A DNA stretch of 64,000 bases, taken from Allobosea caraganae. Lineage in GTDB: Bacteria > Pseudomonadota > Alphaproteobacteria > Rhizobiales > Beijerinckiaceae. The position numbers and the translations under genes are program-made. Numbering within the stretch: position 1 is the stretch's first letter; every line of letters starts with the position of its first letter. The stretch is taken from the NCBI RefSeq assembly GCF_003351345.1, contig NZ_QQTO01000019.1:186001-250000 (forward strand). The letters are read 5' to 3'. Shown piece by piece: positions 44,644 to 55,101 of the stretch. The notes beneath the pieces are model-generated. The model searched no databases. It saw only the letters and a list, made by a program, of their open reading frames with translations, and was not told where the DNA came from.

Positions 44644-46073
44644 GCGGGGGCGAGGCCTGGCATGGCGGCCAGATCATGGTGCCGCATGCGCACCAGCTCG
44701 TGGCGCGCGACGCGATCCTGAAGGCGCGCGAGAGCGGCGCGCCCGGCTTCCTGCTGGGAGACCTGACCGGGCTCGGCAAGACATTGTCGGCCTGGCTCGC
44801 GATCGCTGCGATGCCGGAGGACGAGGTGCTGGTGATCTGCCCGAAGGGCGCGATCCCGCAATGGCGGCGGACCATGGCGCTGTCGGGCCTCAAGTCCAAG
44901 CGCGTCACGCTGATGAATTTCGAGCGGACCAAGTCGCTGCTGGCGCCGCCGGCCGAGAGCAAGAAGCGCTCGACGCGAGCCAAGAACAACGAGTTGGCCA
45001 AGCACGGCACGCCGAAGCGGGTCTGGCCGCTCGTGGTGATCGACGAGGCGCATCGCATCCGCAATCCCAATGCGCAGCAGGGTCTGGTCTGCCGGCAGAT
45101 GGCGGCGGCGGCGCGCTTCACGATCTACATGAGCGCGACGGCCGGGCAGTCGCCGCATGAACTCTCCTATCTCGGGCCGCTGCTGGCGCGGGCGGCGGGA
45201 GCGCCGAGCGAGGATCTCGACGGCTTCCGGGCGCTGATGAAGCGGCTCAGGATCGGCCGGGCCAAGGGGCGCTGGAAGAACTGGAGCTGGGAGTCGAACG
45301 AGACCGACCGCAAGGTGATGTCCGAGCTGCTCTACAAGGGCGAAAACGCCATCGGCCTGCGCCGCCGGCCGGAGGAGATCGCGGGCTGGCCGGAGGTGCA
45401 GCGCGAGCTGGCGCCGATCGCGCTCGATACCGCGGCGCGGCGGCTCTACGAGGCGACCTGGCGCGAATTCCGGAAAGAGCTCGGTCTTGCCGGCGGCTCG
45501 ACGCGCAAGCCCGCCGGCTGGGCCGCCGACCTGCGCTTTCGCCAGAAGGCGAGCCTCTTACGGATCGCCGGCACGAGCGATTTCGTGGAGGACCTGCTCG
45601 GCAATGACGAGCAGGTCGCGGTCTCCGTCGCCTTCCTGGAGACCAGCGCGATGTTGGCCGAGAGCTTGCGCGGGCGCGGCTGGCGGGTCGGCGAGATCAA
45701 TGGCGAGCATTCCGGCGCTGCCAACGAGGAGACGCGGCTCGCCTTCCAGACCGGCAGGCTCGACGCGGTGATCTTCACGGTGACGGAGTCGATCTCGCTG
45801 CACCGCGGCGAGATGCCGGGCGGCGAGCGCGAGCGCTCGCTGGTGATCCACGACATGCGTCACAGCGCGATCCAGCTCCAGCAGATCGAAGGCCGCTGCC
45901 ATCGCGACGGCCAGCACGCGACGATCTTCTATGCCTATGCCGAGGACACGGTGGAGGAGGCAGTGGCGGCGACAGTGATCCAGCGCATGGCGGCGATGGA
46001 CGGCATGGCCGGCGACGACACGCAGATGCTGGAGGCGATAGCGGGGGCGGTGGAGGCACGGGCGGCGGCCTGA
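44640..46073 (+). CDS. Compact SNF2-type (superfamily 2) helicase/ATPase, phage-like
   Basis: 477 aa with only the motor core. Motif I GDLTGLGKT at 40-48, motif II DEAH at 135-138, motif III SAT at 165-167 and motif VI QIEGRCHRDGQ at 415-425. There is no extra DNA-binding, nuclease or bromo-type domain. The size and the HRDGQ ending resemble single-domain helicases of tailed phages rather than large bacterial RapA/HepA proteins. It is translationally coupled to the LysR gene (ATGA). Its cellular role is unknown; it may be a domesticated phage gene. Confidence 0.85.
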   Translation: MSGGEAWHGGQIMVPHAHQLVARDAILKARESGAPGFLLGDLTGLGKTLSAWLAIAAMPEDEVLVICPKGAIPQWRRTMALSGLKSKRVTLMNFERTKSLLAPPAESKKRSTRAKNNELAKHGTPKRVWPLVVIDEAHRIRNPNAQQGLVCRQMAAAARFTIYMSATAGQSPHELSYLGPLLARAAGAPSEDLDGFRALMKRLRIGRAKGRWKNWSWESNETDRKVMSELLYKGENAIGLRRRPEEIAGWPEVQRELAPIALDTAARRLYEATWREFRKELGLAGGSTRKPAGWAADLRFRQKASLLRIAGTSDFVEDLLGNDEQVAVSVAFLETSAMLAESLRGRGWRVGEINGEHSGAANEETRLAFQTGRLDAVIFTVTESISLHRGEMPGGERERSLVIHDMRHSAIQLQQIEGRCHRDGQHATIFYAYAEDTVEEAVAATVIQRMAAMDGMAGDDTQMLEAIAGAVEARAAA

Positions 46074-46086
46074 ATTTGCCGGAAGA

Positions 46087-46243
46087 GGCGCGGGGAACCC
46101 TCTCCTGTAAGGAGAGGGCAGGGTGAGGTGTAGGCCAGAACACCCAGTAAAGCGCAGTGGGGACGGCGGTCAGGTCACGGCAGTAGCGTCCAACGGCCTA
46201 CACCTCACCCAACCTTCTCCTTCCAGGAGAGGGCTCCCGCGCC
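46087..46243. repeat. Palindromic repeat (GGCGCGGGGAACC family), copy 2
   Basis: Arms GGCGCGGGGAACCC and GGGCTCCCGCGCC with inner CTCTCCTGTAAGGAGAG and CTTCTCCTTCCAGGAGAG hairpins. Convergent junction between the helicase and malQ genes. Confidence 0.85.
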
Positions 46244-46267
46244 TTACCGGGTAGAATGCGGCGATGT

Positions 46268-48331
46268 CTAACTCACGCCCCGCGCCGGCCCGAGAAGCGC
46301 CAGCCGCGCCTGCACCTTCGGATCGTCGAGCAGGGCTCCAGCCTCGCCCTCGAGCCGATGCCGCCAGTTCGGCTTCTCTGTCGTGGTGCCCGGCACGTTC
46401 GGCTGGGTGCGGATGCCGAGCGCGTCCTCGATCGGCAGCATCTTCATCGTGCAGGGGGTCGCGGCGACATAGCGGATCGCGGCGTCGACCACCGGGTCGG
46501 TGTCGTCGGGAGCCGGCCGCTCGCCCTGGACCAGCCCGGCATTCTGGAAGGAGCCCCAGAGCACGCCGCGATCCCAGGCACGAAGGCCCTCATGGTCGAC
46601 GCCGTCATCGCTCGGGCCAAGGTCGCTGCCGGCCCACCAGCCGGCGGTTGGCGGCAGGTCGTGGGTCGTGGTCAGGGCGACCGCGCCGGCATCCCATTCA
46701 TGTGGCGGCACGTAGCTGTGCTCGGTCTTCTCGAAGCGCAGCACGCGCAGGCCGGCGACGCCCTGCTGGCGCAAATAGTCGCGGAAGCCATAAGGCAAGG
46801 TGCCGAGGTCCTCGCCGATGACGATCGCCTTGTGTCGCCAGGATTCGAGCGCGATCAGCCGGAACAACGTCTCCGAGGGAAAGGCGACATAGGCTCCCTC
46901 GATGGCGGAAGCGCCGGCCGGCACCAGCCAGAGCCGGCTCATGCCCATGACATGGTCGATGCGGATGCCGCCGACATGGCGCAGGCTGGCGCGCAAGGTC
47001 TCGATGAAGGGCGCGAAGCCCGACGCCGCGAGGCCGCGCGGCGAGAAGGTGGTCAGGCCCCAGTTCTGGCCGTCGGCGGAGTAGTAATCCGGCGGCGCGC
47101 CGATGCTGAGCCCACCCAGCACCTCGTCCTGCCGGCTCCAGGCATGGCTGCCGGCGCCGTCCATGCCGATGGCGAGGTCGGCGATCAGCCCGACCCGCAT
47201 GCCGGCATCGCGGCAGGCCTGCTGGGCCACGCCATAGGAGCGGCCGGTGAGCCATTGCAGGAAGATCTGGAAGTCGATCTCCCCGGCATGCCCTGCAGCG
47301 AAGGCGGAGACCTCTGGGCTGTCGGGATCGCGATAGGCCGAGGGCCAGTCGCGCCAGCTCCAGGCGGCGGGGTTGCGGGCGAGTTCGGCCGCATGCAGCG
47401 CTTCGAAGGTGGCGTGGCCGCGCAGCAGCGAGGAGGCGCCCGAGCGATATTGCTCGAAATCTGCGCGGAACGGTGCGTCGGCGAGGGCGGGTTCACGCAG
47501 GGCGGTGAAGAGCGCGCGCAGGAGTTTCTCGCGCAGTGGCGTCGCATTAATCCAGTCGACCTGGGGGAGCGCGCTCAGTCGCGCCATCTCGTCGGCGAAC
47601 CCCAGCTTGGCAATGGTGTCGCGGACCAATTCCTCCGGGAGGACCGCGGCGGGATCGGCATGGAGCGGATTGTAGAACAGCCGCGTCGAGGGCGAGTACG
47701 GGCTGAACCGGCCGGGATCGGCGCCGTAGAGCGCGTGGATCGGGCTGATCGCCAGCGCGTCTGCGCCGCGCGCGGCGGCCTTGCGGCCGAGTTCAGCGGC
47801 GCCGCCGAGATTGCCGATGCCGCCATCCCCGGCGCTGCGCAGCGAATAGAGCTGGGCTGCCAGGCCGAAGCCGCCGCGGCCGGCCGTGAGGTCGGCGAAG
47901 GTGATGCAGCGTTCGGGGGCGGTCGCGACGGTGATGTCGCCCTCTTGCGTATGGACTGTGTGATAGCCGGGCTCGGCGAAGGCCGGCAAAGCGAGCGCGC
48001 CCTCATAGCCCTCATCGGCGCTGACGATGTGGCGGTTGCCGCTTTCCAGCGTAATCTCGATCTTCGCGCCGCTCGCGACTGTGACGGGCAAGGTCACGGG
48101 CTGGCCGACGCGCGCGGTGGTGAAGCCCGAGGCCGCGGCGCCGCTCAGGCCACTCTCGATCAGCGAGAGCGAGTTGCGCAGGGCCGCATCGCCATCGGCC
48201 GGCAGGCCGAAGGCGGCGAGGATGGCGCGCAGGCTGTCGGCCGAGACCTCGCGCTCGTCGCCCTTCTGGTCGGTCCAAGCAGGCGAGATGCCGGCTTTGG
48301 ACGCGAGCACGCGCAAGGTTTCGTCGCTCAT
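46268..48331 (-). CDS. malQ: 4-alpha-glucanotransferase (amylomaltase)
   Basis: 687 aa, GH77. It transfers maltosyl/glucan chains between alpha-1,4-glucans. Catalytic elements: nucleophile Asp in IRIDHVMGM, acid/base Glu in VIGEDLGTLP and transition-state Asp in TTHDLPPTAGWW. The N-terminal ~150 residues form the extra domains usual in proteobacterial MalQ. It follows glgB by 32 bp and is probably co-transcribed. It would recycle short maltodextrins left by GlgP and GlgX. Confidence 0.94.
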   Translation of the reverse strand: MSDETLRVLASKAGISPAWTDQKGDEREVSADSLRAILAAFGLPADGDAALRNSLSLIESGLSGAAASGFTTARVGQPVTLPVTVASGAKIEITLESGNRHIVSADEGYEGALALPAFAEPGYHTVHTQEGDITVATAPERCITFADLTAGRGGFGLAAQLYSLRSAGDGGIGNLGGAAELGRKAAARGADALAISPIHALYGADPGRFSPYSPSTRLFYNPLHADPAAVLPEELVRDTIAKLGFADEMARLSALPQVDWINATPLREKLLRALFTALREPALADAPFRADFEQYRSGASSLLRGHATFEALHAAELARNPAAWSWRDWPSAYRDPDSPEVSAFAAGHAGEIDFQIFLQWLTGRSYGVAQQACRDAGMRVGLIADLAIGMDGAGSHAWSRQDEVLGGLSIGAPPDYYSADGQNWGLTTFSPRGLAASGFAPFIETLRASLRHVGGIRIDHVMGMSRLWLVPAGASAIEGAYVAFPSETLFRLIALESWRHKAIVIGEDLGTLPYGFRDYLRQQGVAGLRVLRFEKTEHSYVPPHEWDAGAVALTTTHDLPPTAGWWAGSDLGPSDDGVDHEGLRAWDRGVLWGSFQNAGLVQGERPAPDDTDPVVDAAIRYVAATPCTMKMLPIEDALGIRTQPNVPGTTTEKPNWRHRLEGEAGALLDDPKVQARLALLGPARGVS

Positions 48332-48363
48332 CGCCTGCTCCGCCGACTCGTTCTCTGTTGGTC

Positions 48364-50577
<2,214 letters not shown>

Positions 50578-50635
50578 AAAGCGCCGCCCGGACGAGAAAA
50601 CGATTCCGCGGGAGGCGCGGAATCACTTATGATGC

Positions 50636-50661
50636 AACGCAATAGAAGCATCGCGCGTTCC
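50636..50661 (-). promoter_or_regulatory. EcfG-type promoter of glgB-malQ
   Basis: Read on the minus strand: GGAAC, 17 bp, CGTT, exact consensus, with the -10 at 50639-50636, about 58 bp before the glgB start. It is back to back with the site at 50699 on the plus strand. Confidence 0.75.
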
Positions 50662-50698
50662 TCCGTCGGAGTGCTGTTTCTATGAGCGCCCCACGAAT

Positions 50699-50723
50699 GG
50701 AACCAAGCACCGCCGCTGCCGTT
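50699..50723 (+). promoter_or_regulatory. EcfG-type promoter of the DUF2934 gene
   Basis: GGAAC, 16 bp, CGTT, exact consensus, -10 ending 39 bp before ATG 50763. The site would lie inside the coding region if the longer start at 50682 were used, so it supports the later start. Confidence 0.72.
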
Positions 50724-50762
50724 GTCCCACCGGAATTTCGACCCGCCATACGGAGACAGCCC

Positions 50763-51083
50763 ATGAGCCGGGAACAGATCGTCAAAGATACGGCCTATGC
50801 GATCTGGGAGGCCGAGGGCAAGCCCCACGGCCGGGCCGAGGAGCATTGGCGGCAGGCCGAGGCCCGCGTCACCGCCAGCCTGGCCACCGGCAAGCCGAAG
50901 GCCAAGATTGCGGCCGGCAAGGCCAAGGCGACCACGCCGGCCAAGGGCGATGCGACCGAGGTCTCGAAGGAGGCCGCCGCCAAGCCGCCTGCGAAGGCCG
51001 CGGCGACCAAGGCCGCTCCGACGAAGACGGCTCCCGCGAAGAAGACTCTGGTCAAGAAGACCGCGGCGAAAGCCAAGATCTGA
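50763..51083 (+). CDS. DUF2934 protein with Lys/Ala-rich tail
   Basis: 106 aa. The N-terminal DUF2934 motif (IVKDTAYAIWEAEGKPHGRAEEHWRQAE) covers about 6-36. The rest is a histone H1-like, Lys/Ala/Pro/Thr-rich tail (AKAAATKAAPTKTAPAKKT), basic and disordered, which may bind DNA. CGGAGA precedes the ATG. A stress promoter match precedes it. Function unknown; nucleoid association under stress is inference. Confidence 0.82.
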   Translation: MSREQIVKDTAYAIWEAEGKPHGRAEEHWRQAEARVTASLATGKPKAKIAAGKAKATTPAKGDATEVSKEAAAKPPAKAAATKAAPTKTAPAKKTLVKKTAAKAKI

Positions 51084-51094
51084 CAAGCCTTCTG

Positions 51095-51150
51095 CAGCCC
51101 TCATCCTGAGGAGCGCTCCGCAGGAGCGCGTCTCCTCAGGATGAGGGCTG
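51095..51150. repeat. CTCATCCTGAGGAGC palindromic repeat, copy 3 (short form)
   Basis: CAGCCCTCATCCTGAGGAG, 18-bp middle, and the perfect complement. It lacks the inner GAAGGATGCTCC hairpin of copies 1 and 2. Convergent junction before glgA. Confidence 0.87.
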
Positions 51151-51205
51151 TGATTCAACGCAACTTCTAAGGTGCGGAGCTCCGCCGCAAGAGCCCTGTG
51201 CCGGA

Positions 51206-52738
51206 TCAAGCCGCCAGCGCCCTCGCATACACGTCGGCATAGCGGTGGCTCGGGCGGCTCCAGTCGAAGCGCTTGGCCATGGCGTGCTCGCGCATCGTGC
51301 GGAACATGCGCTTGGAGCGGAAGGCCTCGATGGCGCGGCTGACCGCCGAAGTCAGGCCGGCACTGGTCAGCGTCGAGAACAGGAAGCCGGAGCGGCCATC
51401 CTCGATCGTGTCCACCAGCCCACCGGTGCGATAGGCGATCGGCAAGGCGCCGGAGCGCTGGGCGTACATCTGGCTGAGCCCGCAGGGCTCGAAGCGCGAC
51501 GGCATCAGCAGGAAATCGCTGGCGGCGAAGAGGCGGCGCGCCTCCGCGTCGTCGAAGCCGATCCGCGCCGCCACGGCGCGGGGATGGCGCTTGGCGAGGC
51601 GCTCGATCGCATCCTCCAGCCGCGGCTCGCCGCGCCCGGTGACGACGAGCTGGCCGCCATTGCCGATGATCGTCTCAGCCGCCTCGATGGAGAGGTCGAT
51701 GCCCTTCTGGTGCACGAGCCGGGAGATGATCGAGAAGAGCGGGCCGCTTGTCGGCGGCAAATCGAATGTTCTGCGGATATCGGCCGCGTTCTGCTGCTTC
51801 CACTGCCGGATGCGGCGCGCGCCGGGCTCGCCGGCGATCAGGGCATTCCAGCTGTCGTCGATGCCGTTGACGATGCCGGTCAGCCTTCCCTCGCCCATGC
51901 GCGTCTTGAGCAGGCCTTCAAGCCCGCAGCCATGCTCGGCCGTGGTGATCTCGTGCGCATAGGTCTCGCTGACCGTGGTGACGTGCGAGCCGTAGTAGAT
52001 GCCGGTCTTGAGGAAGGAGATCTTGCCGTGGAACTCGGTGCCGTTGACCGAGAAGGCGAGGTCGGGAATGCCGAGCGCGTTGAGCCGCGAGGGTTGGTAG
52101 AGGCCTTGATAGGCGAGGTTGTGGATCGTCAGGATCGAGGGGGTCGCCAGGCCCTTCCAGCGCAGGTAGCCCGGCGCGAGCGCTGACGGCCAATCGTTGA
52201 CGTGGAGGATGTCGGGCTTCCAGTTCGGATCGGCCTCGCCGGCGGCAAGCTCGGCCGCCGCAAGCGAGAGGCGGGCGAAGCGGATGTCGTTGTCCGGGAA
52301 GTCGCCACCCGAATAGGGGCCGTAGGGCGAGCCCTCGCGATCGTAGAGCTCGTCGCAGAGCAGGGCGTAGATGGTCAGCCCGTCAGCCGTGGTGAAGCGG
52401 CCGAGCGACCAGGGCGGCAGGCTTGCGGTGCGCGGCATGGTCCGCACGATGTCCATGTTCGGCCTGGCGGCGCGGACCTGGCGGAAGCCGGGGATGAGCA
52501 CGCGGACGTCGCAGAGCCGGCGCAATTGCCTTGGCAGGGCCGAGGAGACTTCGCCGAGCCCGCCGGCCTTGATGAAGTCGCCCATTTCCGAGGTGACGAA
52601 GAGCAGCTTGGTCGCCGCCGGCAAAACCGTGCCGAGTTCCGGCGCGCCTTCCTTGACGGCGGCGGCATAGGTCAGGGCGTGGCCGGAGGTCGCTGGGACG
52701 GGATCAGTTACGGACTGCGTCAACGCATCGGCCATCAT
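51206..52738 (-). CDS. glgA: Glycogen synthase (ADP-glucose type)
   Basis: 510 aa, GT5. It extends alpha-1,4-glucan chains from ADP-glucose. The substrate motif KAGGLGEVSSALP is near 55, and the C-terminal Rossmann domain carries PSRFEPCGLSQMYAQRSGALPI with the catalytic Glu. It has an N-terminal extension of about 35 residues relative to E. coli GlgA. Two adjacent ATGs are possible starts. It is transcribed alone, with a near-consensus stress promoter. No glgC for ADP-glucose supply is in the window. Confidence 0.95.
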   Translation of the reverse strand: MMADALTQSVTDPVPATSGHALTYAAAVKEGAPELGTVLPAATKLLFVTSEMGDFIKAGGLGEVSSALPRQLRRLCDVRVLIPGFRQVRAARPNMDIVRTMPRTASLPPWSLGRFTTADGLTIYALLCDELYDREGSPYGPYSGGDFPDNDIRFARLSLAAAELAAGEADPNWKPDILHVNDWPSALAPGYLRWKGLATPSILTIHNLAYQGLYQPSRLNALGIPDLAFSVNGTEFHGKISFLKTGIYYGSHVTTVSETYAHEITTAEHGCGLEGLLKTRMGEGRLTGIVNGIDDSWNALIAGEPGARRIRQWKQQNAADIRRTFDLPPTSGPLFSIISRLVHQKGIDLSIEAAETIIGNGGQLVVTGRGEPRLEDAIERLAKRHPRAVAARIGFDDAEARRLFAASDFLLMPSRFEPCGLSQMYAQRSGALPIAYRTGGLVDTIEDGRSGFLFSTLTSAGLTSAVSRAIEAFRSKRMFRTMREHAMAKRFDWSRPSHRYADVYARALAA

Positions 52739-52764
52739 GCCATTCCCGCTCTAGCTGACCTCAG

Positions 52765-52789
52765 AACAAGTCATAAAGATTAAGGTTCC
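52765..52789 (-). promoter_or_regulatory. Near-consensus EcfG-type promoter of glgA
   Basis: Read on the minus strand: GGAAC, 16 bp, TGTT (consensus CGTT), ending 26 bp before the glgA start. Confidence 0.45.
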
Positions 52790-52834
52790 ATGTTGCAGTG
52801 CAAAATATTTAAGCAAGTTCCAGGCCAAGCCTCC

Positions 52835-52859
52835 GGAACCGCCGTCCCGGCAGGACGTT
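52835..52859 (+). promoter_or_regulatory. EcfG-type promoter of glgX
   Basis: GGAAC, 16 bp, CGTT, exact consensus, 75 bp before the glgX start, in the divergent region with glgA. Confidence 0.7.
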
Positions 52860-52934
52860 CTCTAGCGCGGCAAGGCGACAGTTGAACGGCGGTGAGCGCC
52901 TTTCCTGAGCGTCTTTTCCAGAACGGGGCTGGGG

Positions 52935-55007
52935 ATGGCGGATTTCACGATCGAGGCCGGGCAGTCGGCCGATCTCGGCGCCGTGTTCGACGGCGAGGGT
53001 ACGAATTTCGCGCTGTTCTCGGCCGCAGCCGAGCGCGTCGAGCTCTGCCTGTTCGATGAAAGCGGGACGAAGGAGGTCGCGCGCATCGCGCTGCCCGAAT
53101 ACACCAACGAAATCTGGCACGGTTATCTGCCGGGCGTGAAGCCCGGGCAGCGCTACGGCTACCGCGTCCATGGCCGCTACGCGCCCGAAGAGGGCCATCG
53201 CTTCAATCCCAACAAGCTGCTTCTCGATCCCTATGCGCGGGAGTATGCCGGCGATATCGCCTGGAACGAAGCGCATTACGGTTACGATGTTACCGCCAAG
53301 TGCGAGCGCGACCTCTCCTTCAGCAAGAGCGACAGTGCGCCCTTCATGCCGAAATGCGTGGTCTGCGACTTCAAGGCCGACCTGAAGGCGCCGGAAAAGC
53401 CGCGGATCGCCTGGGACAAGGCGATCTTCTACGAGACGCATGTGCGCGGCTTCACCAAGCTGCATCCGGCGATTCCCGAAGCGAAGCGCGGCACCTTCGA
53501 CGGGCTCGGCGAGCAGGCCGTGGTCGACTACATCAAGAGCCTCGGCGTCACCTCGGTCGAACTGCTGCCGGTGCATGCCTTCGTCGACGACCATCACCTC
53601 GTCGCCAAGGGCCTGCGCAACCATTGGGGCTATAACAGCATCGGCTTCTTCGCGCCCGAGCAGCGCTACGAGGGGCAGGCGGGGCTGGCCTCCTTCCGCG
53701 ACATGGCCAGGCGCTTCCACGAAGCCGGGCTCGAGGTCATCCTCGACGTCGTCTACAACCACACCGCCGAGGGCAACGAGCTCGGGCCGACGCTGAGCTT
53801 CAAGGGCATCGACAACTTCTCCTACTACCGCACCATCGCCGGCAAGCCGCGCTACTACGTCAACGATACCGGCACCGGGAACACGGTGAACACCAGCCAT
53901 CCGCGCGTGCTGCAGATGGTGCTGGATTCGCTGCGCTACTGGGTCGAGGTCATGGAGGTGGACGGGTTCCGCTTCGACCTCGGCACCATCCTCGGGCGCG
54001 AGCCGGAGGGGTTCGATCCGCGCAGCGGTTTCTTCGACGCGATGGGCCAGGACCCGGTGCTGCGCCGGGTCAAGCTGATCGGCGAGCCCTGGGATATCGG
54101 GCCGGGCGGCTATCAGGTCGGCGGCTTCCCGCCGGGCTGGTCGGAGTGGAACGACAAGTACCGCGACACGGTCCGCGCCTATTGGAAGGGCGAGGAGGGC
54201 ATCATCCGCGACCTCGCGGCGCGGATCACCGGCTCTGGCGACATCTACGACGAATTCGGGCGGCGGCCATGGTCGAGCGTCAACTTCATCACCGCCCATG
54301 ACGGCTTCACGCTCAACGATCTCGTCTCCTACAACGACAAGCACAACGAGGCGAATGGCGAGGACAACAAGGACGGCCACGGCCACAACCTGTCGTTCAA
54401 TTTCGGCGCCGAGGGGCCGACGGAGGACAAGGGCATCATCGCCGCGCGCGAGCGCCAGAAGCGCAACCTGCTCGCGACGCTGCTGCTCTCGCATGGCGCG
54501 CCGATGCTGCTCGCCGGGGACGAGTTCGGCCATACGCAGGGTGGCAACAACAACGTCTACGCCCAGGACAACGAGATCGGCTGGATCGACTGGGGCAAGA
54601 TCGGGCCGCGCGACAAGGCGCTGACCGCGTTCGTGCGCCGCGTGGCGCAGCTGCGGGCCGAGCACGCGATCTTCCGGCGCGACAGCTTTCGCGACGGCAC
54701 CGTGCTGCGCTGGGTCAACCCGGCCGGCGGCGACCAGCAGGAGGAGCATTGGGACGATCCCGGCGTGCGCGCCATCGGGCTGCTCATGCATGCGCCCAAT
54801 GTCGAGGAGGGCGGCGACGAGGCGCTGATCCTGTTCAACGCCTTCGACGGCGAGGTGGTGTTCGAACTGCCGGCGCGGGTGAAGAAGGGTTCGTGGTCGG
54901 TGGTGCTCGATACCGAGACCGGGCCGAATTCTGACGAGGGGCGCAAGGGGTTGAAGGCTGAGACGGAGCTGACGCTGTCGCCGAGGTCGCTGATCGTGCT
55001 GATGTGA
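52935..55007 (+). CDS. glgX: Glycogen debranching enzyme GlgX
   Basis: 690 aa, GH13/CBM48 (isoamylase type). It hydrolyses alpha-1,6 branches of limit dextrin. N-terminal CBM48 (GTNFALFSAAAERVELCLFD), catalytic barrel with Asp in VDGFRFDLGTILGRE, Glu in LIGEPWDIGPGGY and HD in FITAHDGFTLNDLVSYN, then a C-terminal beta-domain. A second debranching gene lies convergent at 55102. Exact EcfG-type promoter upstream. Confidence 0.95.
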   Translation: MADFTIEAGQSADLGAVFDGEGTNFALFSAAAERVELCLFDESGTKEVARIALPEYTNEIWHGYLPGVKPGQRYGYRVHGRYAPEEGHRFNPNKLLLDPYAREYAGDIAWNEAHYGYDVTAKCERDLSFSKSDSAPFMPKCVVCDFKADLKAPEKPRIAWDKAIFYETHVRGFTKLHPAIPEAKRGTFDGLGEQAVVDYIKSLGVTSVELLPVHAFVDDHHLVAKGLRNHWGYNSIGFFAPEQRYEGQAGLASFRDMARRFHEAGLEVILDVVYNHTAEGNELGPTLSFKGIDNFSYYRTIAGKPRYYVNDTGTGNTVNTSHPRVLQMVLDSLRYWVEVMEVDGFRFDLGTILGREPEGFDPRSGFFDAMGQDPVLRRVKLIGEPWDIGPGGYQVGGFPPGWSEWNDKYRDTVRAYWKGEEGIIRDLAARITGSGDIYDEFGRRPWSSVNFITAHDGFTLNDLVSYNDKHNEANGEDNKDGHGHNLSFNFGAEGPTEDKGIIAARERQKRNLLATLLLSHGAPMLLAGDEFGHTQGGNNNVYAQDNEIGWIDWGKIGPRDKALTAFVRRVAQLRAEHAIFRRDSFRDGTVLRWVNPAGGDQQEEHWDDPGVRAIGLLMHAPNVEEGGDEALILFNAFDGEVVFELPARVKKGSWSVVLDTETGPNSDEGRKGLKAETELTLSPRSLIVLM

Positions 55008-55028
55008 GGGGAAGGCTGGCAGGCAAAA

Positions 55029-55067
55029 GCGCGGGAGCCTTCTCCTTCCAGGAGAGGGCTCCCGCGC
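55029..55067. terminator. Bidirectional hairpin between the two glgX-type genes
   Basis: GCGCGGGAGCC-tt-CTCC-ttcca-GGAG-ag-GGCTCCCGCGC: an 11-bp outer stem plus an inner stem. It is a short member of the GGCGCGGGGAACC repeat family and sits 22 bp after glgX and 35 bp from the end of the convergent gene. No T-run on either side. Confidence 0.7.
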
Positions 55068-55101
55068 CTGCTTGTTTCGGGTCTGTGTCCGGTGTCGTGG
55101 G

